Below, piece after piece: positions 8,380 to 17,360 of a stretch of DNA of 64,000 nucleotides (its first letter is position 1; each line of letters opens with the position of its first letter). The notes beneath the pieces are model-generated. The model was not told the DNA's origin and made no database searches. It saw nothing but the letters and a program-made list of their open reading frames with translations. Both the position numbers and the translations under genes were made by a program. This DNA is from Candidatus Poribacteria bacterium (GTDB taxonomy: Bacteria; Poribacteria; WGA-4E; B28-G17), in NCBI GenBank assembly GCA_021162805.1, contig JAGGXZ010000224.1, positions 1 through 64,000 of the forward strand, written 5' to 3'.

Positions 8380-9380
8380 TGAGGATGTATGTGGGGCATC
8401 TGAGGCCGCTTTTGATGTTGTTGCTGATAGCCTTCGTCCTTCCGGCTGACGCTAGGGTGAAGGTGGAGAGGTTGACCTATCACGGTTGGCCCGACTCCTG
8501 TCGGATCACCAATGGCATCGTCGAGGTGATAGCGGTGCCGCGGATCGGCCGTATCATGCTGTATCGCTTCCTGGATGGGGAGAACGTGTTATGGGATAAT
8601 CCCGATTGGAGCGGCAAGCTGAGATCGGATGCCCCAAAAGGCGTCTGGGCCAATTTCGGCGGCGATAAGGTCTGGCCCGCGCCTCAAAACGAATGGGCCG
8701 ATGTGATGGGAAGGAGATGGCCTCCAGATGAGGCGTTCGACGGAGGTACCTTCTCGTTCGAGGTCCTGCCGGATGGGATTCGCCTGACCTCACCGGTAAG
8801 CCCTCACTACGGCGCTCAGGTGATACGCGAGCTTCGTCTCTCATCCGATAGCTCCCGATTGCTGATCAGACAGAGGGTGAAGAAACTCAGCCCGCCGGTG
8901 ATGAATATGATCATATGGAGCGTGACTCAGATAAAAACCCCCGATCTGGCGCTTATGCCCTTAAACCCGAAAAGCGAATTCCCCGAAGGTTTCAAGCTGC
9001 TCGGCGGTGGTGAGGTGGAGGAGACATATCGATCTCGACGCGGAGATCTGCTCCTGATACGACGTCATCCTGAAAAGGCGACCAAGGTGGGAGCGGATTC
9101 ACCCGCGGGATGGCTGGCATCCTTCCATGGCGACCTGCTCTTCATACAGCGCTGCAGCTTCTATCCGAAGGCCGAATATCCGGATGGAGGTTGTAACATC
9201 GAGATCTACACCAACCCTGATCCGCTGAAATACGTCGAGCTTGAGCTTTTAAGCCCTATACATCGGCCGAAAAAGGGTGAAAGCTTCGCGTTCGACATAT
9301 CATGGCAGCTATATAAACTGCCACATATTCCTCGAGATGATGAAGAGAGAATCCGAATTGTAAGGAAAATTATGGAATAG
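8376..9380 (+). CDS. Secreted DUF4380-like (mutarotase-fold) protein
   Basis: Residues 1-26 form a signal peptide (LRPLLMLLLIAFVLPADA). The remainder resembles DUF4380 / galactose-mutarotase-like beta-sandwich proteins: ITNGIVEVIAVPRIGRIMLY, ANFGGDKVWPAPQNEW and IELYTNP-like segments. Such proteins are thought to handle carbohydrates outside the cytoplasm, but no reaction is established. The start codon overlaps the stop of the 57-residue SufB/D fragment (ATGA), suggesting translational coupling. The next gene is a GH127 glycosidase, consistent with a sugar-related role. The two are separated by a truncated mobile repeat. Confidence 0.7.
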   Translation: MMRMYVGHLRPLLMLLLIAFVLPADARVKVERLTYHGWPDSCRITNGIVEVIAVPRIGRIMLYRFLDGENVLWDNPDWSGKLRSDAPKGVWANFGGDKVWPAPQNEWADVMGRRWPPDEAFDGGTFSFEVLPDGIRLTSPVSPHYGAQVIRELRLSSDSSRLLIRQRVKKLSPPVMNMIIWSVTQIKTPDLALMPLNPKSEFPEGFKLLGGGEVEETYRSRRGDLLLIRRHPEKATKVGADSPAGWLASFHGDLLFIQRCSFYPKAEYPDGGCNIEIYTNPDPLKYVELELLSPIHRPKKGESFAFDISWQLYKLPHIPRDDEERIRIVRKIME

Positions 9381-9383
9381 AAC

Positions 9384-9494
9384 CGATCTTATTTCCCTTG
9401 AGTGTAGCCTCTACTTAAAACCAATTCGTCCGCCGTCCACCGTCCGCTGTCCGCAGTAAAATATCGGCGGACGGCGGACTGCCGACTGCGGACG
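9384..9494. mobile_element. Truncated TIR element D (MITE remnant)
   Basis: It begins with CGATCTTATT and continues to TTGAGTGTAG (9384-9407). This is the same terminal sequence as the complete elements at 20907, 29093 and 33957. The body is an inverted repeat of GTCCGCCGTCC-type units, matching in opposite orientation the body of the element at 20907-21055. The right terminal repeat is missing, so the copy is truncated. Confidence 0.65.
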
Positions 9495-9511
9495 CTAATG
9501 AGGAGGGAGAG

Positions 9512-11386
9512 GTGGGAGAGCTTAGATCGGTCGTCGTCGATACAACTGAAAGCCCCGCGGCGCAGCTTAAGCCGGTTCCCATAGGCGCCGTGAGGATGAC
9601 AGACGAGTTCTGGGCGGCGAGACTGCGTCAGATGAGGGAGGTAACCCTGCCGTCGCAGTATGAGCTTATGGAGGAGACAGGCAGGATAGATAACTTCAGG
9701 CGCGCCTCAGGCAAGATCAAGGGCGAGTTCAAGGGGATATACTTCAACGATTCAGACGTCTACAAGTGGATCGAAGGATGCGCCTACTCGCTGGCATATG
9801 AGAGAGCCCCGAAGATCGAGGAGATGGCCGATAAAGTGATAGACGAGATCGCCGCTGCACAACGTGAGGACGGATACCTGAACACCTTCTACACCTTTGA
9901 GAAGGGGGAGGAGAGATGGAGCAATCTGCGGGATATGCATGAGCTTTACTGCGCCGGACATCTGTTCCACGCCGCCGTGGCCTATCACAGGGCAACCGGC
10001 AGGAGGAAACTGCTGGATGTCGCCATACGATTCGCGGATCACATCTATGAGACCTTTGGCCCGGATAAACGACCCGGAACGCCCGGCCATCCGCAGATAG
10101 AGATGGCACTGGTAGAGCTCTACAGGGAGACCGGCGATCGGAGATATCTGGAGCTCTCACAGTTCTTCGTCGATCAGCGCGGAAGAGGCGTGATAGGCGG
10201 GAGCCCATATCACATAGACCATAAACCCTTCAGGGAGCTAGACGAGGTGGTGGGCCATGCCGTCAGATCCATCTACCTCAACTGCGGCGCGGCCGATATC
10301 TATATGGAGACGGGCGAAAACGCCCTGATGGAAACCCTCGAGCGCCTGTGGCACAATATGACTCAACGCAGGATGTACGTGACGGGAGGCGTCGGGGCAA
10401 GACATCAGGGCGAGGCGTTCGGCGGCGATTACGAACTGCCCAATGAGCATGCCTACGCCGAGACGTGCGCCGCCGTGGCGAACGCGATGTGGAACTGGAG
10501 AATGTTGCTCGCAAGCGGAGAGGAGAAATTCGCTGATGTGATGGAGCTGACGATCTATAACGGGGCGCTATCGGGCATATCCCTCGACGGGAAATGCTAC
10601 TTCTACGTCAATCCCCTCTCAGATAGAGGGGAACATCGTCGACAGAGATGGTTCGGCTGCGCATGTTGTCCCCCCAACATTATCAGGCTCATCGGCGCCG
10701 TTCCGGGCGAGATCTATTCCACATCTCAGGGAGGGATCTGGGTTCACCTCTACGCCTCCAACACCGCTGAGATATCGCTCGACCGGAATAGGATCAGATT
10801 GACCCAGAGGACAAGGTATCCCTGGGATGGCGAAGTGGAAATCACGATCGAGCCTGAAAGCGAACCCGAATTTTCGCTGATGTTGAGGGTACCGGGCTGG
10901 TGCGACGGCGCGGATATCTCGGTGAACGGTCAGAAGATCGCCTCAGATGTCCAGCCGGGCCGATATTTCGAGCTTAAAAGGTCATGGCGTAAAGGGGACA
11001 AAGTCGAGCTTTCGATCCCGATGAGAGTTCAGATGTTGACCGCTCATCCCAGGGTCGAATCGAGCTGGAACAGGATAGCCTTCAAGCGGGGACCGATCAT
11101 CTTCTGTCTGGAGCATGAGGATAATCCGGGCTTCGACGTCTGGTGTGCCGGGATCAGGGTTAATTCCGAACCCATCGCCGAATTCAGGCCCGATCTATTG
11201 GGCGGCGTGATGACGGTCAAGTGCGACGGGATCGCCTCTGAGATGGGGATATGGGAGGACAAGCTCTATCTGCCGATCGGATCTGTCTCCCAAACCGAAA
11301 GGCCGGTGAGGATAACCGCCATTCCGTACTACGCCTGGGCCAATAGAGATCCGGGCCCCATGACGGTCTGGATGAACAGGGCATAG
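9512..11386 (+). CDS. Glycoside hydrolase family 127 (beta-L-arabinofuranosidase-like)
   Basis: Likely releases L-arabinofuranose or a related sugar from glycans. The alpha/alpha-barrel signatures are present (DNFRRASGK, YFNDSDVYKWIEG, IAAAQREDGYLNT). The catalytic and zinc centre of the HypBA1 type is recognisable: a Glu in GGDYELPNEHAY, the ExC of AETCAA, and the CC pair of WFGCACCPPN, whose first Cys of the pair is the nucleophile in characterised members. There is no signal peptide, so it should act in the cytoplasm. The start is GTG at 9512 behind AGGAGGGAG. The 624-residue length is normal. It follows a DUF4380-like protein and precedes an unrelated cytochrome operon. Confidence 0.88.
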   Translation: MGELRSVVVDTTESPAAQLKPVPIGAVRMTDEFWAARLRQMREVTLPSQYELMEETGRIDNFRRASGKIKGEFKGIYFNDSDVYKWIEGCAYSLAYERAPKIEEMADKVIDEIAAAQREDGYLNTFYTFEKGEERWSNLRDMHELYCAGHLFHAAVAYHRATGRRKLLDVAIRFADHIYETFGPDKRPGTPGHPQIEMALVELYRETGDRRYLELSQFFVDQRGRGVIGGSPYHIDHKPFRELDEVVGHAVRSIYLNCGAADIYMETGENALMETLERLWHNMTQRRMYVTGGVGARHQGEAFGGDYELPNEHAYAETCAAVANAMWNWRMLLASGEEKFADVMELTIYNGALSGISLDGKCYFYVNPLSDRGEHRRQRWFGCACCPPNIIRLIGAVPGEIYSTSQGGIWVHLYASNTAEISLDRNRIRLTQRTRYPWDGEVEITIEPESEPEFSLMLRVPGWCDGADISVNGQKIASDVQPGRYFELKRSWRKGDKVELSIPMRVQMLTAHPRVESSWNRIAFKRGPIIFCLEHEDNPGFDVWCAGIRVNSEPIAEFRPDLLGGVMTVKCDGIASEMGIWEDKLYLPIGSVSQTERPVRITAIPYYAWANRDPGPMTVWMNRA

Positions 11387-11415
11387 GAAACATCATCCAT
11401 GTCTAAGGTGATGCT

Positions 11416-11814
11416 ATGTTCCGCAGAAGGAGGGAAAAACCTCAATCCCCCTTAACCGAGGGGGAAAGACGGGAGTTGATCCGCGAGAACATGGAATACG
11501 CCAGAAAATGCGCCGAGGATGGGAACGTATCGGGCATGGAGATGGCGATCGAGATGGTCATAAACCACAGCCACGCCATAAACGAGATCGTCGATATGAT
11601 GGAGATCAAGCGCATAAAGCTGATGGGATACCAAAGGGGAGTTGAGGTGCTCAATCAGCGGATAGCAACATTGAGGGAGGAGGGGAAAGAGGAGGAGGCC
11701 GAAAGGCTTGGCATCCTGATGCGGTCGTATCGGCGCGAGGCGCTCTCGATAAAGGACGAGATGGAAAGGCGGGAGAGAATGCGCCGGATGAGACGTGAGA
11801 TAAACAAGAGATGA
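11416..11814 (+). CDS. Small charged helical protein of unknown function
   Basis: A 132-residue protein, almost entirely predicted helix, with basic ends (MFRRRREK and RRERMRRMRREINKR) and heptad-like stretches consistent with a coiled coil. No signal peptide, membrane segment or known motif is visible. Its TGA overlaps the ATG of the cytochrome b gene (11811), so it is probably the first gene of the cytochrome operon and may assist assembly of that complex. This is inference from position only. Confidence 0.6.
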   Translation: MFRRRREKPQSPLTEGERRELIRENMEYARKCAEDGNVSGMEMAIEMVINHSHAINEIVDMMEIKRIKLMGYQRGVEVLNQRIATLREEGKEEEAERLGILMRSYRREALSIKDEMERRERMRRMRREINKR

Positions 11815-12737
11815 TCGGTGGGTTCTGCTTCTCCAGGCTTGCCTTCGCCCTCTTTCTAATGCAAGTCATCACCGGAATCCTGCTCGCCTTCTATTACGTC
11901 CCACATGTGGAGGATGCCAACGAATCGGTTAAGGATATAACCTATGTCGTCCGGTTCGGCTGGCTGGTCAGATCACTCCACTATTGGGCCGCTCAACTGA
12001 TGGTCATCTCATCCGCGCTGCATCTTCTCAGGATGGCTATCATCGGCAGGTTCAGGTTGAGCTGTAGCTATAGCTGGGGATTGGGCGTGTTGATCCTGAT
12101 CGCGGTGATGGCCGTGGATTTCACCGGATATCTTTTGAGATGGGATGAAAGCACGTACTGGGCGCTATCGGTGGGCGTGAATCTGATCAAGCATCTGCCG
12201 CTGGTGGGAGGGGAGCTCTACCGGATGGCGGTCGGCGAAGATGATATCGGCCAACCCGCTCTGACAAGGTTTTTCGTCTGGCACTGTTTCGGCATCCCGC
12301 TTCTGATCTTCGCCCTCCTGAATTCGAAATGCTGGCCCTGCACCAGGAGAAGGTTGAGCCTATATCTGAGGTGGATATCCGGAAGGGAGAACGATGAGGA
12401 GGTCTATGGGATGATCGGGCAGGAGCTGATCTACATGACCCTCGCCTTGGTGATACTTCTGGCGCTCTCCTTCCTTCTGATCCCACCCATAGGCGCAAGA
12501 CACGAATACGGAACGCCGACGGAGGAGGCGAACGCCCCGTGGATGTTCCTCTGGATACAGGAGATGCTGTTTCATACCTCATCGCTTGTGGGCGGGGTGA
12601 TTCTGCCGGCGTTAACCTTCGGGCTTCTCCTCCTGGCGCCTAAGCTTTACAGGTTTAACCGTTTTCTGCCTCTGGCCGTAACAGCCCTGATCGGTGCCTT
12701 GGCCATCGGGCTCTCAGCGGTGAGGTTACTGGGATGA
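11811..12737 (+). CDS. Cytochrome b/b6-like membrane subunit
   Basis: Integral membrane electron carrier of the quinol:cytochrome c oxidoreductase type. The b6 core is clear: FLMQVITGILLAFYYVP, a helix-B histidine pair 14 residues apart (His57 and His71 in SLHYWAAQ and ALHLLRM), TGYLLRWDESTYWA, and helix D with His158 (RFFVWHC). The expected second helix-D histidine, 14 residues on, is Ser172, so the b(H) haem ligand seems absent. The PEWY quinol-site motif appears as APWM in a shortened C-terminal part. Start and stop overlap both neighbours (ATGA), and a multihaem cytochrome c follows. No Rieske gene is adjacent. Confidence 0.8.
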   Translation: MIGGFCFSRLAFALFLMQVITGILLAFYYVPHVEDANESVKDITYVVRFGWLVRSLHYWAAQLMVISSALHLLRMAIIGRFRLSCSYSWGLGVLILIAVMAVDFTGYLLRWDESTYWALSVGVNLIKHLPLVGGELYRMAVGEDDIGQPALTRFFVWHCFGIPLLIFALLNSKCWPCTRRRLSLYLRWISGRENDEEVYGMIGQELIYMTLALVILLALSFLLIPPIGARHEYGTPTEEANAPWMFLWIQEMLFHTSSLVGGVILPALTFGLLLLAPKLYRFNRFLPLAVTALIGALAIGLSAVRLLG

Positions 12738-13681
12738 GGGAGAGAATAATCCCCATCGCCCTATCGACATTGATGATCCTCTCGGTAGCGGCTGCCTTGC
12801 TGAAGGAGGAGCTCAAACCCTGGAAGCGATACCAGTCGAGGTATCACCAGATCATGAGAGCTCAGCTTAGAGAAGGGGAAGTTAGGATAAGCCGTCCCGA
12901 AAGATCCCCTCTTGAAAGGAAGATCGAAATGGCGGCCAGGGGTAAGAAGTTGATCATACAGTTCAGGAACGAAAGGGGGGAGAGCGAGAGATGTCTGACA
13001 TGTCATCTCGGCCTGGAGGGGATATCGCCGAATCACCCTGTTGAAAGGACCGGATGTATCGCCTGTCACGGAGGAGACCGGCTCGCCCTTGATGTGAAAG
13101 CAGCCCATAAAGGGCTCGTGAGATCGGATGAGGAAAGCTGCGGCGGGAGCTCGTGTCATAAGGACATAGTCGGTTCGATCAAGCACGAAAAGATCAGAAG
13201 ATGTTTTGAATGTCACTACGATCTGAGCGATTCAGGCAGGTATGAAGGTGGTGATGTGGCCATGAGGGATTCAAAGGATGGGATCGGAAGAAGCCATAGG
13301 ATCACGACGGCCATCCCATCATTCCGCTGCCTGAGATGCCATTCCTCACCGTCGGAGGAGCATCGTCGCTCACCCAGATGCGTGAGGGAGCTAGGCTGCA
13401 TTAACTGTCATCTCGGCGATGAGGTTATGTTCGGGGAGAAACGGGCCGTAACCTGCTCGACCTGCCATACACCGAAGTTCAAACCGATTACTTCGAAGGA
13501 GGACTTCGCCGTCAGATTCTCCAGGCTTAACCCCTTTATCTCAAACGCCGTGGGGGACGTGATGGCGATCGATGCCCTTGGGAGAAAACTGCCCAACGTC
13601 AAGAGGATAGGCGACAAAATCATACTGATCGATAAATCCACAGGTCAGAGATATGAGGTGCCGATCCAAATCGGGAGGTGA
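12734..13681 (+). CDS. Membrane-anchored multihaem cytochrome c (seven haem motifs)
   Basis: An N-terminal hydrophobic segment (residues about 5-22) should export and anchor the protein. Six CXXCH motifs are visible (CLTCH, CIACH, CFECH, CLRCH, CINCH, CSTCH), plus one CGGSSCH, which is CX4CH, giving up to seven c-haems. It is translationally coupled to the cytochrome b gene (ATGA overlap) and probably takes electrons from it on the outer face of the membrane. The last 60 residues (GDVMAIDALGRKLPNVKR onward) lack haem motifs and form a small beta-rich tail. Physiological acceptor unknown. Confidence 0.85.
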   Translation: MRERIIPIALSTLMILSVAAALLKEELKPWKRYQSRYHQIMRAQLREGEVRISRPERSPLERKIEMAARGKKLIIQFRNERGESERCLTCHLGLEGISPNHPVERTGCIACHGGDRLALDVKAAHKGLVRSDEESCGGSSCHKDIVGSIKHEKIRRCFECHYDLSDSGRYEGGDVAMRDSKDGIGRSHRITTAIPSFRCLRCHSSPSEEHRRSPRCVRELGCINCHLGDEVMFGEKRAVTCSTCHTPKFKPITSKEDFAVRFSRLNPFISNAVGDVMAIDALGRKLPNVKRIGDKIILIDKSTGQRYEVPIQIGR

Positions 13682-13795
13682 ACGCATATGGGTTAAAAGG
13701 TTCATCGATACGGAATGGTGATCGGGCTTAAGCCCGAAAAAGTGGACGAATACAACCGGAAAACATCGTCGCCATGTTTGAGGCGGTGAGGGAGT

Positions 13796-14479
13796 TCAAC
13801 GGCGACTAAGCGGTAGGGCGATCTTCACCCTTGTCCCCAATCCCACTCTGCTCTCCACCTCTATGCGGCCCCCATGCTTAAGCACGATCCCTCTCGCCAC
13901 GTTGAGTCCTAATCCCAGATGTCCTTCACCTTTCGTTGAGAAAAAGGGCTTGAAGGATTGGGCCATCGTCTCCTCCTCCATACCTGAGCCCGTATCGATG
14001 AACTCCACAATCGCCTCATCGCCACAACGGTTGATCCTCACCTCGATCATACCGTTTTCGTCTATGGCTTCCAGGCCGTTTCTGATTATCTCCTCGAAGG
14101 CCATGCAAAGTTCTCTCCCATTTCCCCTCACGATTAAGCGTTCCAGCGGTCCGGTGTTGAGGACGACCTCGGCGTCGATCAGATCGGGATAGCGTAGCTG
14201 GGAGATCAACTTTCTCAGGACACCTATGAGATCTATCTCTTTAAACTCGTTTTCCTGGGGCTCATCCGGTATGATCTTCCTCAGCTTTGAGGCGAATTCG
14301 ATCCCGTTCCGGGCTATTTCCTCTATGATCTTCAAACCCCTCTCCAGCTTATCTTCGGATCTTTCCCGCTGAAGGAATCGAACGACCGAGAGGATAGCGC
14401 CGAGCGTATCGTTTATCTCGTGCACGATTTTCCTTACGGCTTTTTCCAATTCCTCCGGGAGATCGGGTTCCATCTTCAC
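13796..14479 (-). CDS. Soluble histidine kinase without a sensor domain
   Basis: Complete kinase core. The H-box has His20 (KIVHEINDTLGAIL), the N-box has Asn134 (EEIIRNGLEAI), the G1 box is FIDTGSGM, the F box is FKPFFSTK, and the G2 box is HLGLGLNVARG. At 227 residues there is no room for a sensor or membrane segment, so the input must come from another protein. It lies divergently from the pstSCAB-phoU operon, which suggests a link to phosphate control (PhoR-like), but no response regulator gene is nearby. The start ATG at 14479 is unremarkable. Confidence 0.82.
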   Translation of the reverse strand: MKMEPDLPEELEKAVRKIVHEINDTLGAILSVVRFLQRERSEDKLERGLKIIEEIARNGIEFASKLRKIIPDEPQENEFKEIDLIGVLRKLISQLRYPDLIDAEVVLNTGPLERLIVRGNGRELCMAFEEIIRNGLEAIDENGMIEVRINRCGDEAIVEFIDTGSGMEEETMAQSFKPFFSTKGEGHLGLGLNVARGIVLKHGGRIEVESRVGLGTRVKIALPLSRR

Positions 14480-14616
14480 CTCCCTAACTTGTTCCAGAGG
14501 CCAATCAGGACGGTGGACCGCATCCCTCGTTACGGCTTTGGAAGGTTATACCATATCTTTCCTTCCGAGACAAGGTTCCCCTCCGGATGGGAAATCCGCC
14601 GACGGATCAAGCGACA

Positions 14617-14680
14617 TTACCGTATCTTAACTGAGAAATAACCCGGTCTTTACCGATTCTTAACCTTAGGTTTGTATAAT
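14617..14680 (+). promoter_or_regulatory. Probable Pho-type operator and promoter of pstS
   Basis: Two near-identical 15-mers, TTACCGTATCTTAAC (14617-14631) and TTACCGATTCTTAAC (14650-14664), lie exactly 33 bp apart, about three helical turns. The second sits where a -35 box would be, ahead of TATAAT at 14675-14680. No good -35 hexamer is present. This is the layout of a promoter driven by a PhoB/PhoP-like activator bound to tandem sites. Confidence 0.6.
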
Positions 14681-14714
14681 ATCGAGGAGATCAACCGTTT
14701 TGGAGGTTGTTGCG

Positions 14715-15620
14715 ATGAAAGGTTTCGTGTTTTCGCTGCTTGTGATCGGGTTCGCCTTATCCGTCGCATCGGCGGATGAGATCCTGATTAAAGGCTCAGA
14801 CACGCTTCTGAACCTGGTTCAACAGCTCGCTGAAAGATATATGGAGAGCCATCCTGACGCGGAGATATCCGTCGTCGGCGGTGGATCGGGCGTCGGAATC
14901 GCCGCTCTGATCGACAACAAGGTCGATATAGCTAACTCCTCCAGGAAGATCAAACCCGGGGAGATTAAAAGGGCCGAAGAACGCGGAATTAACCCCGTCG
15001 AGTTCATCATAGCCATGGACGGACTTTCCATCATAGTTAATCCCGAAAATCCCGTCGATAAACTCACGATGGAGCAGTTGGGAGCGATATATCGGGGTGA
15101 GATCAGGAACTGGAAGGATGTAGGCGGGCCGAAGATGAGGATCAACCTCTACGGCAGGCAGCCCTCTTCCGGGACGTTCATCTTCTTCAGAGAGCACGTC
15201 CTGAGGGGGGATTACTCCCCTAGAATGCGACAGATGGCCGGAAATGCTCAGATCGTAGAAGCCGTCAAGCATGACAGATCCGGTATAGGATACGTCGGGC
15301 TGGGATACGTTAAAGGAGCGGAAGGGATCAAGGTGTTGAAGATCGGAAAACGGGAAAAGGGCAGGCCGTTAAGATACCTCTCCCCGCTTCTCTTCCTGAC
15401 CCCATCTAAACCCGGCGTGAGGAAACCCGATCCGAAGGATTATCCGCTCATAAGGCCGCTACAGCAGTATACGAACGGAGTCCCAAAAGGCATGGTCAGG
15501 GATTTCATCCTGTTCGAGATCGGCGATGAGGGACAAAAAGTGGTTGAGAAGGTCGGGTTTTTGAGGATAGCCGAGAAGCAAAAGGCGAAGGAGCTCAGGG
15601 TTTTAGAGGGGAATCGATGA
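14715..15620 (+). CDS. pstS: Phosphate-binding protein PstS
   Basis: Extracytoplasmic receptor of the high-affinity phosphate ABC transporter. Residues 1-20 are a signal peptide ending VASA. The phosphate-pocket segments are present: IKGSDTLLNLVQ, VVGGGSGVGIAAL, MDGLSIIVNPENPVD, the YRGEIRNWKDVGG loop, RQPSSGTFIFFRE and SGIGYVGLGYV. ATG at 14715 is chosen over an upstream TTG because GGAGG lies 8 bases before it. First gene of pstSCAB-phoU; its TGA overlaps the pstC start. The operator-like repeats upstream suggest induction by phosphate limitation. Confidence 0.93.
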   Translation: MKGFVFSLLVIGFALSVASADEILIKGSDTLLNLVQQLAERYMESHPDAEISVVGGGSGVGIAALIDNKVDIANSSRKIKPGEIKRAEERGINPVEFIIAMDGLSIIVNPENPVDKLTMEQLGAIYRGEIRNWKDVGGPKMRINLYGRQPSSGTFIFFREHVLRGDYSPRMRQMAGNAQIVEAVKHDRSGIGYVGLGYVKGAEGIKVLKIGKREKGRPLRYLSPLLFLTPSKPGVRKPDPKDYPLIRPLQQYTNGVPKGMVRDFILFEIGDEGQKVVEKVGFLRIAEKQKAKELRVLEGNR

Positions 15621-16513
15621 AAGGATTGAGGACGAGGCTGGTCAAGGAAAGGCTGGTCAGCTTCTCTCTCTTCGGTTCCGCTCTCCTGGCAGCATCGGTT
15701 CTGATCGGCATCCTCGGTCTGCTTCTCTTTTACGGTGGTCGGGCTTTCAAGGAGATCAGCCCCTTGAAGTTCTTTCTTGGGACGGTCTGGAATCCGGAGG
15801 CCTATGGAGAGCCGAAATATGGGATAGTTCCGCTGGCGGTCGGATCGCTTTTCACCACGGCCATCGCCCTCACGATAGCCGCTCCGACCGGCATAGCGAG
15901 TGCTCTCTTTATATCGGAGAGGCTCAAAGGGAGGGTAAGGATGTTTGTCAGGACTTTGATCGAGATCCTCGCCGGATTCCCGTCAGTGGTGATAGGTTTC
16001 TTCGGGTTGACGGTTATCTCGCCTTTGATAGCGAAGATATTCAAGGTCTACTCCGGTTTGAATCTGCTCAACGGAGGGATACTCTTGGGGGTGATGGCCC
16101 TTCCAACGATAATCTCTATCTCCGAGGATGCCCTCAGGGCGGTTCCCATGAGCTATAGGGAGGCGGCCCTCGCTCTCGGCACCAACAACTGGCAGGCTTC
16201 AATGAAGGTTATACTGCCGGCCGCTAAACCCGGTATAATCGCTGCTCTGATGCTAGGCTTCGGAAGAGCGATCGGCGAGACGATGGCCGTATTGATGGTC
16301 GCCGGCAACGCTCCAATCATACCTCTCTCCCCATTCGATCCCGTCCGAACTATAACCTCGACGATAGCAATAGAACTGGGTGAGGTGCCGTTCGGGACGA
16401 CCCACTTCTATGCCCTGTTCGCCCTGGGCCTGCTGCTATTCATCGTGGCCCTTATGACCAACCTGATAGCCGAATCGATGCTTAAAAGGGAGCGAGCGAG
16501 GTTTCAGATATGA
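15617..16513 (+). CDS. pstC: Phosphate ABC transporter permease PstC
   Basis: Inner-membrane channel subunit of the phosphate importer. Six hydrophobic segments and the permease EAA-type loop (YREAALALGTNNWQASMKVILPAA) identify it. The IEILAGFPSVVIGFFGL and FGRAIGETMAVLMVAGN segments are typical of PstC. The 298-residue length is normal. The start overlaps the pstS stop (ATGA) and the stop overlaps the pstA start, so translation is probably coupled along the operon. Confidence 0.93.
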   Translation: MKGLRTRLVKERLVSFSLFGSALLAASVLIGILGLLLFYGGRAFKEISPLKFFLGTVWNPEAYGEPKYGIVPLAVGSLFTTAIALTIAAPTGIASALFISERLKGRVRMFVRTLIEILAGFPSVVIGFFGLTVISPLIAKIFKVYSGLNLLNGGILLGVMALPTIISISEDALRAVPMSYREAALALGTNNWQASMKVILPAAKPGIIAALMLGFGRAIGETMAVLMVAGNAPIIPLSPFDPVRTITSTIAIELGEVPFGTTHFYALFALGLLLFIVALMTNLIAESMLKRERARFQI

Positions 16514-17358
16514 CGGAGAGAGGTGAAAGAATCGGATTCGCCATATTAAGCCTTCCGCTTATCCTCACGATCGGGTTCACCCTGTTCCTAGGTTTCTATC
16601 TCGTGAGCCACGGAATAGGGGTTTTGAGCTGGCAATTCCTCACCCGGCCTCCCAGAGAGGGGATGAAAGAGGGAGGGATATTCCCCTGCATCATCGGAAC
16701 GCTCTATCTGGCCCTGATTTCCCTTCTGTTCTCCGCCCCTGTCGGGGTGGGTGCGGGAATATACCTCTCAGAGTATGCCGCGGATAACCTCCTCACCAGA
16801 TTGATTCGCAGTTCCATAAGGAGCCTCGCGGGGATACCCTCTGTGGTCTACGGTCTCTTCGGCGTAGCAGTCTTCGTGGAACTCTTCAACTTCGGCCCAT
16901 CTGTCCTCGCATCGGGTTTGACTTTGGGATTGATGAACCTTCCCTGGATAATCACGGCCAGCGAGGAGGCGATAAGATCGGTTCCCTCATCTTTCAGGGA
17001 GGGGGCGTTGGCTTTAGGGGCGACGAGGTGGGAGGCGATATGGCATAACGTCCTTCCCTATTCGCTCACGGGGATAGTCACAGGGGTTCTGCTGGCGATG
17101 GCCAGGGCCATAGGCGAGGTAGCCCCGATACTCTTCACCGGGGTCACCTTCTATCTGAGACATCTGCCCAGATCGCCACTTGAAAAATTTATGGCTTTGC
17201 CATATCATCTCTTCGTGCTATCGACCCAGCATGAGGACATAGAGGCCGTAAGGCCCATAGCCTTCGGGACGGCTCTTGTGCTTTTGCTGATGGTGCTTTC
17301 GCTCGATATGATGGCCTTTTACCTGAGGGCGAGGTATGTAAAGATTAAGAGGTGGTGA
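16510..17358 (+). CDS. pstA: Phosphate ABC transporter permease PstA
   Basis: Second channel subunit, pairing with PstC. It has an N-terminal membrane segment, the [20 protein letters not shown] stretch, and the EAA loop ([22 protein letters not shown]) that contacts the PstB ATPase. [15 protein letters not shown] is a PstA hallmark. The 282-residue length is usual. It overlaps pstC upstream; its TGA lies two bases before the pstB ATG. Confidence 0.93.
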   Translation: MTERGERIGFAILSLPLILTIGFTLFLGFYLVSHGIGVLSWQFLTRPPREGMKEGGIFPCIIGTLYLALISLLFSAPVGVGAGIYLSEYAADNLLTRLIRSSIRSLAGIPSVVYGLFGVAVFVELFNFGPSVLASGLTLGLMNLPWIITASEEAIRSVPSSFREGALALGATRWEAIWHNVLPYSLTGIVTGVLLAMARAIGEVAPILFTGVTFYLRHLPRSPLEKFMALPYHLFVLSTQHEDIEAVRPIAFGTALVLLLMVLSLDMMAFYLRARYVKIKRW

Positions 17359-17360
17359 GA

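Noticed and set aside
11416-11814. Rieske or haem-lyase subunit of the cytochrome operon
   Set aside because: No Cys-His iron-sulfur box, haem motif or membrane segment; only charged helices, so left unassigned.
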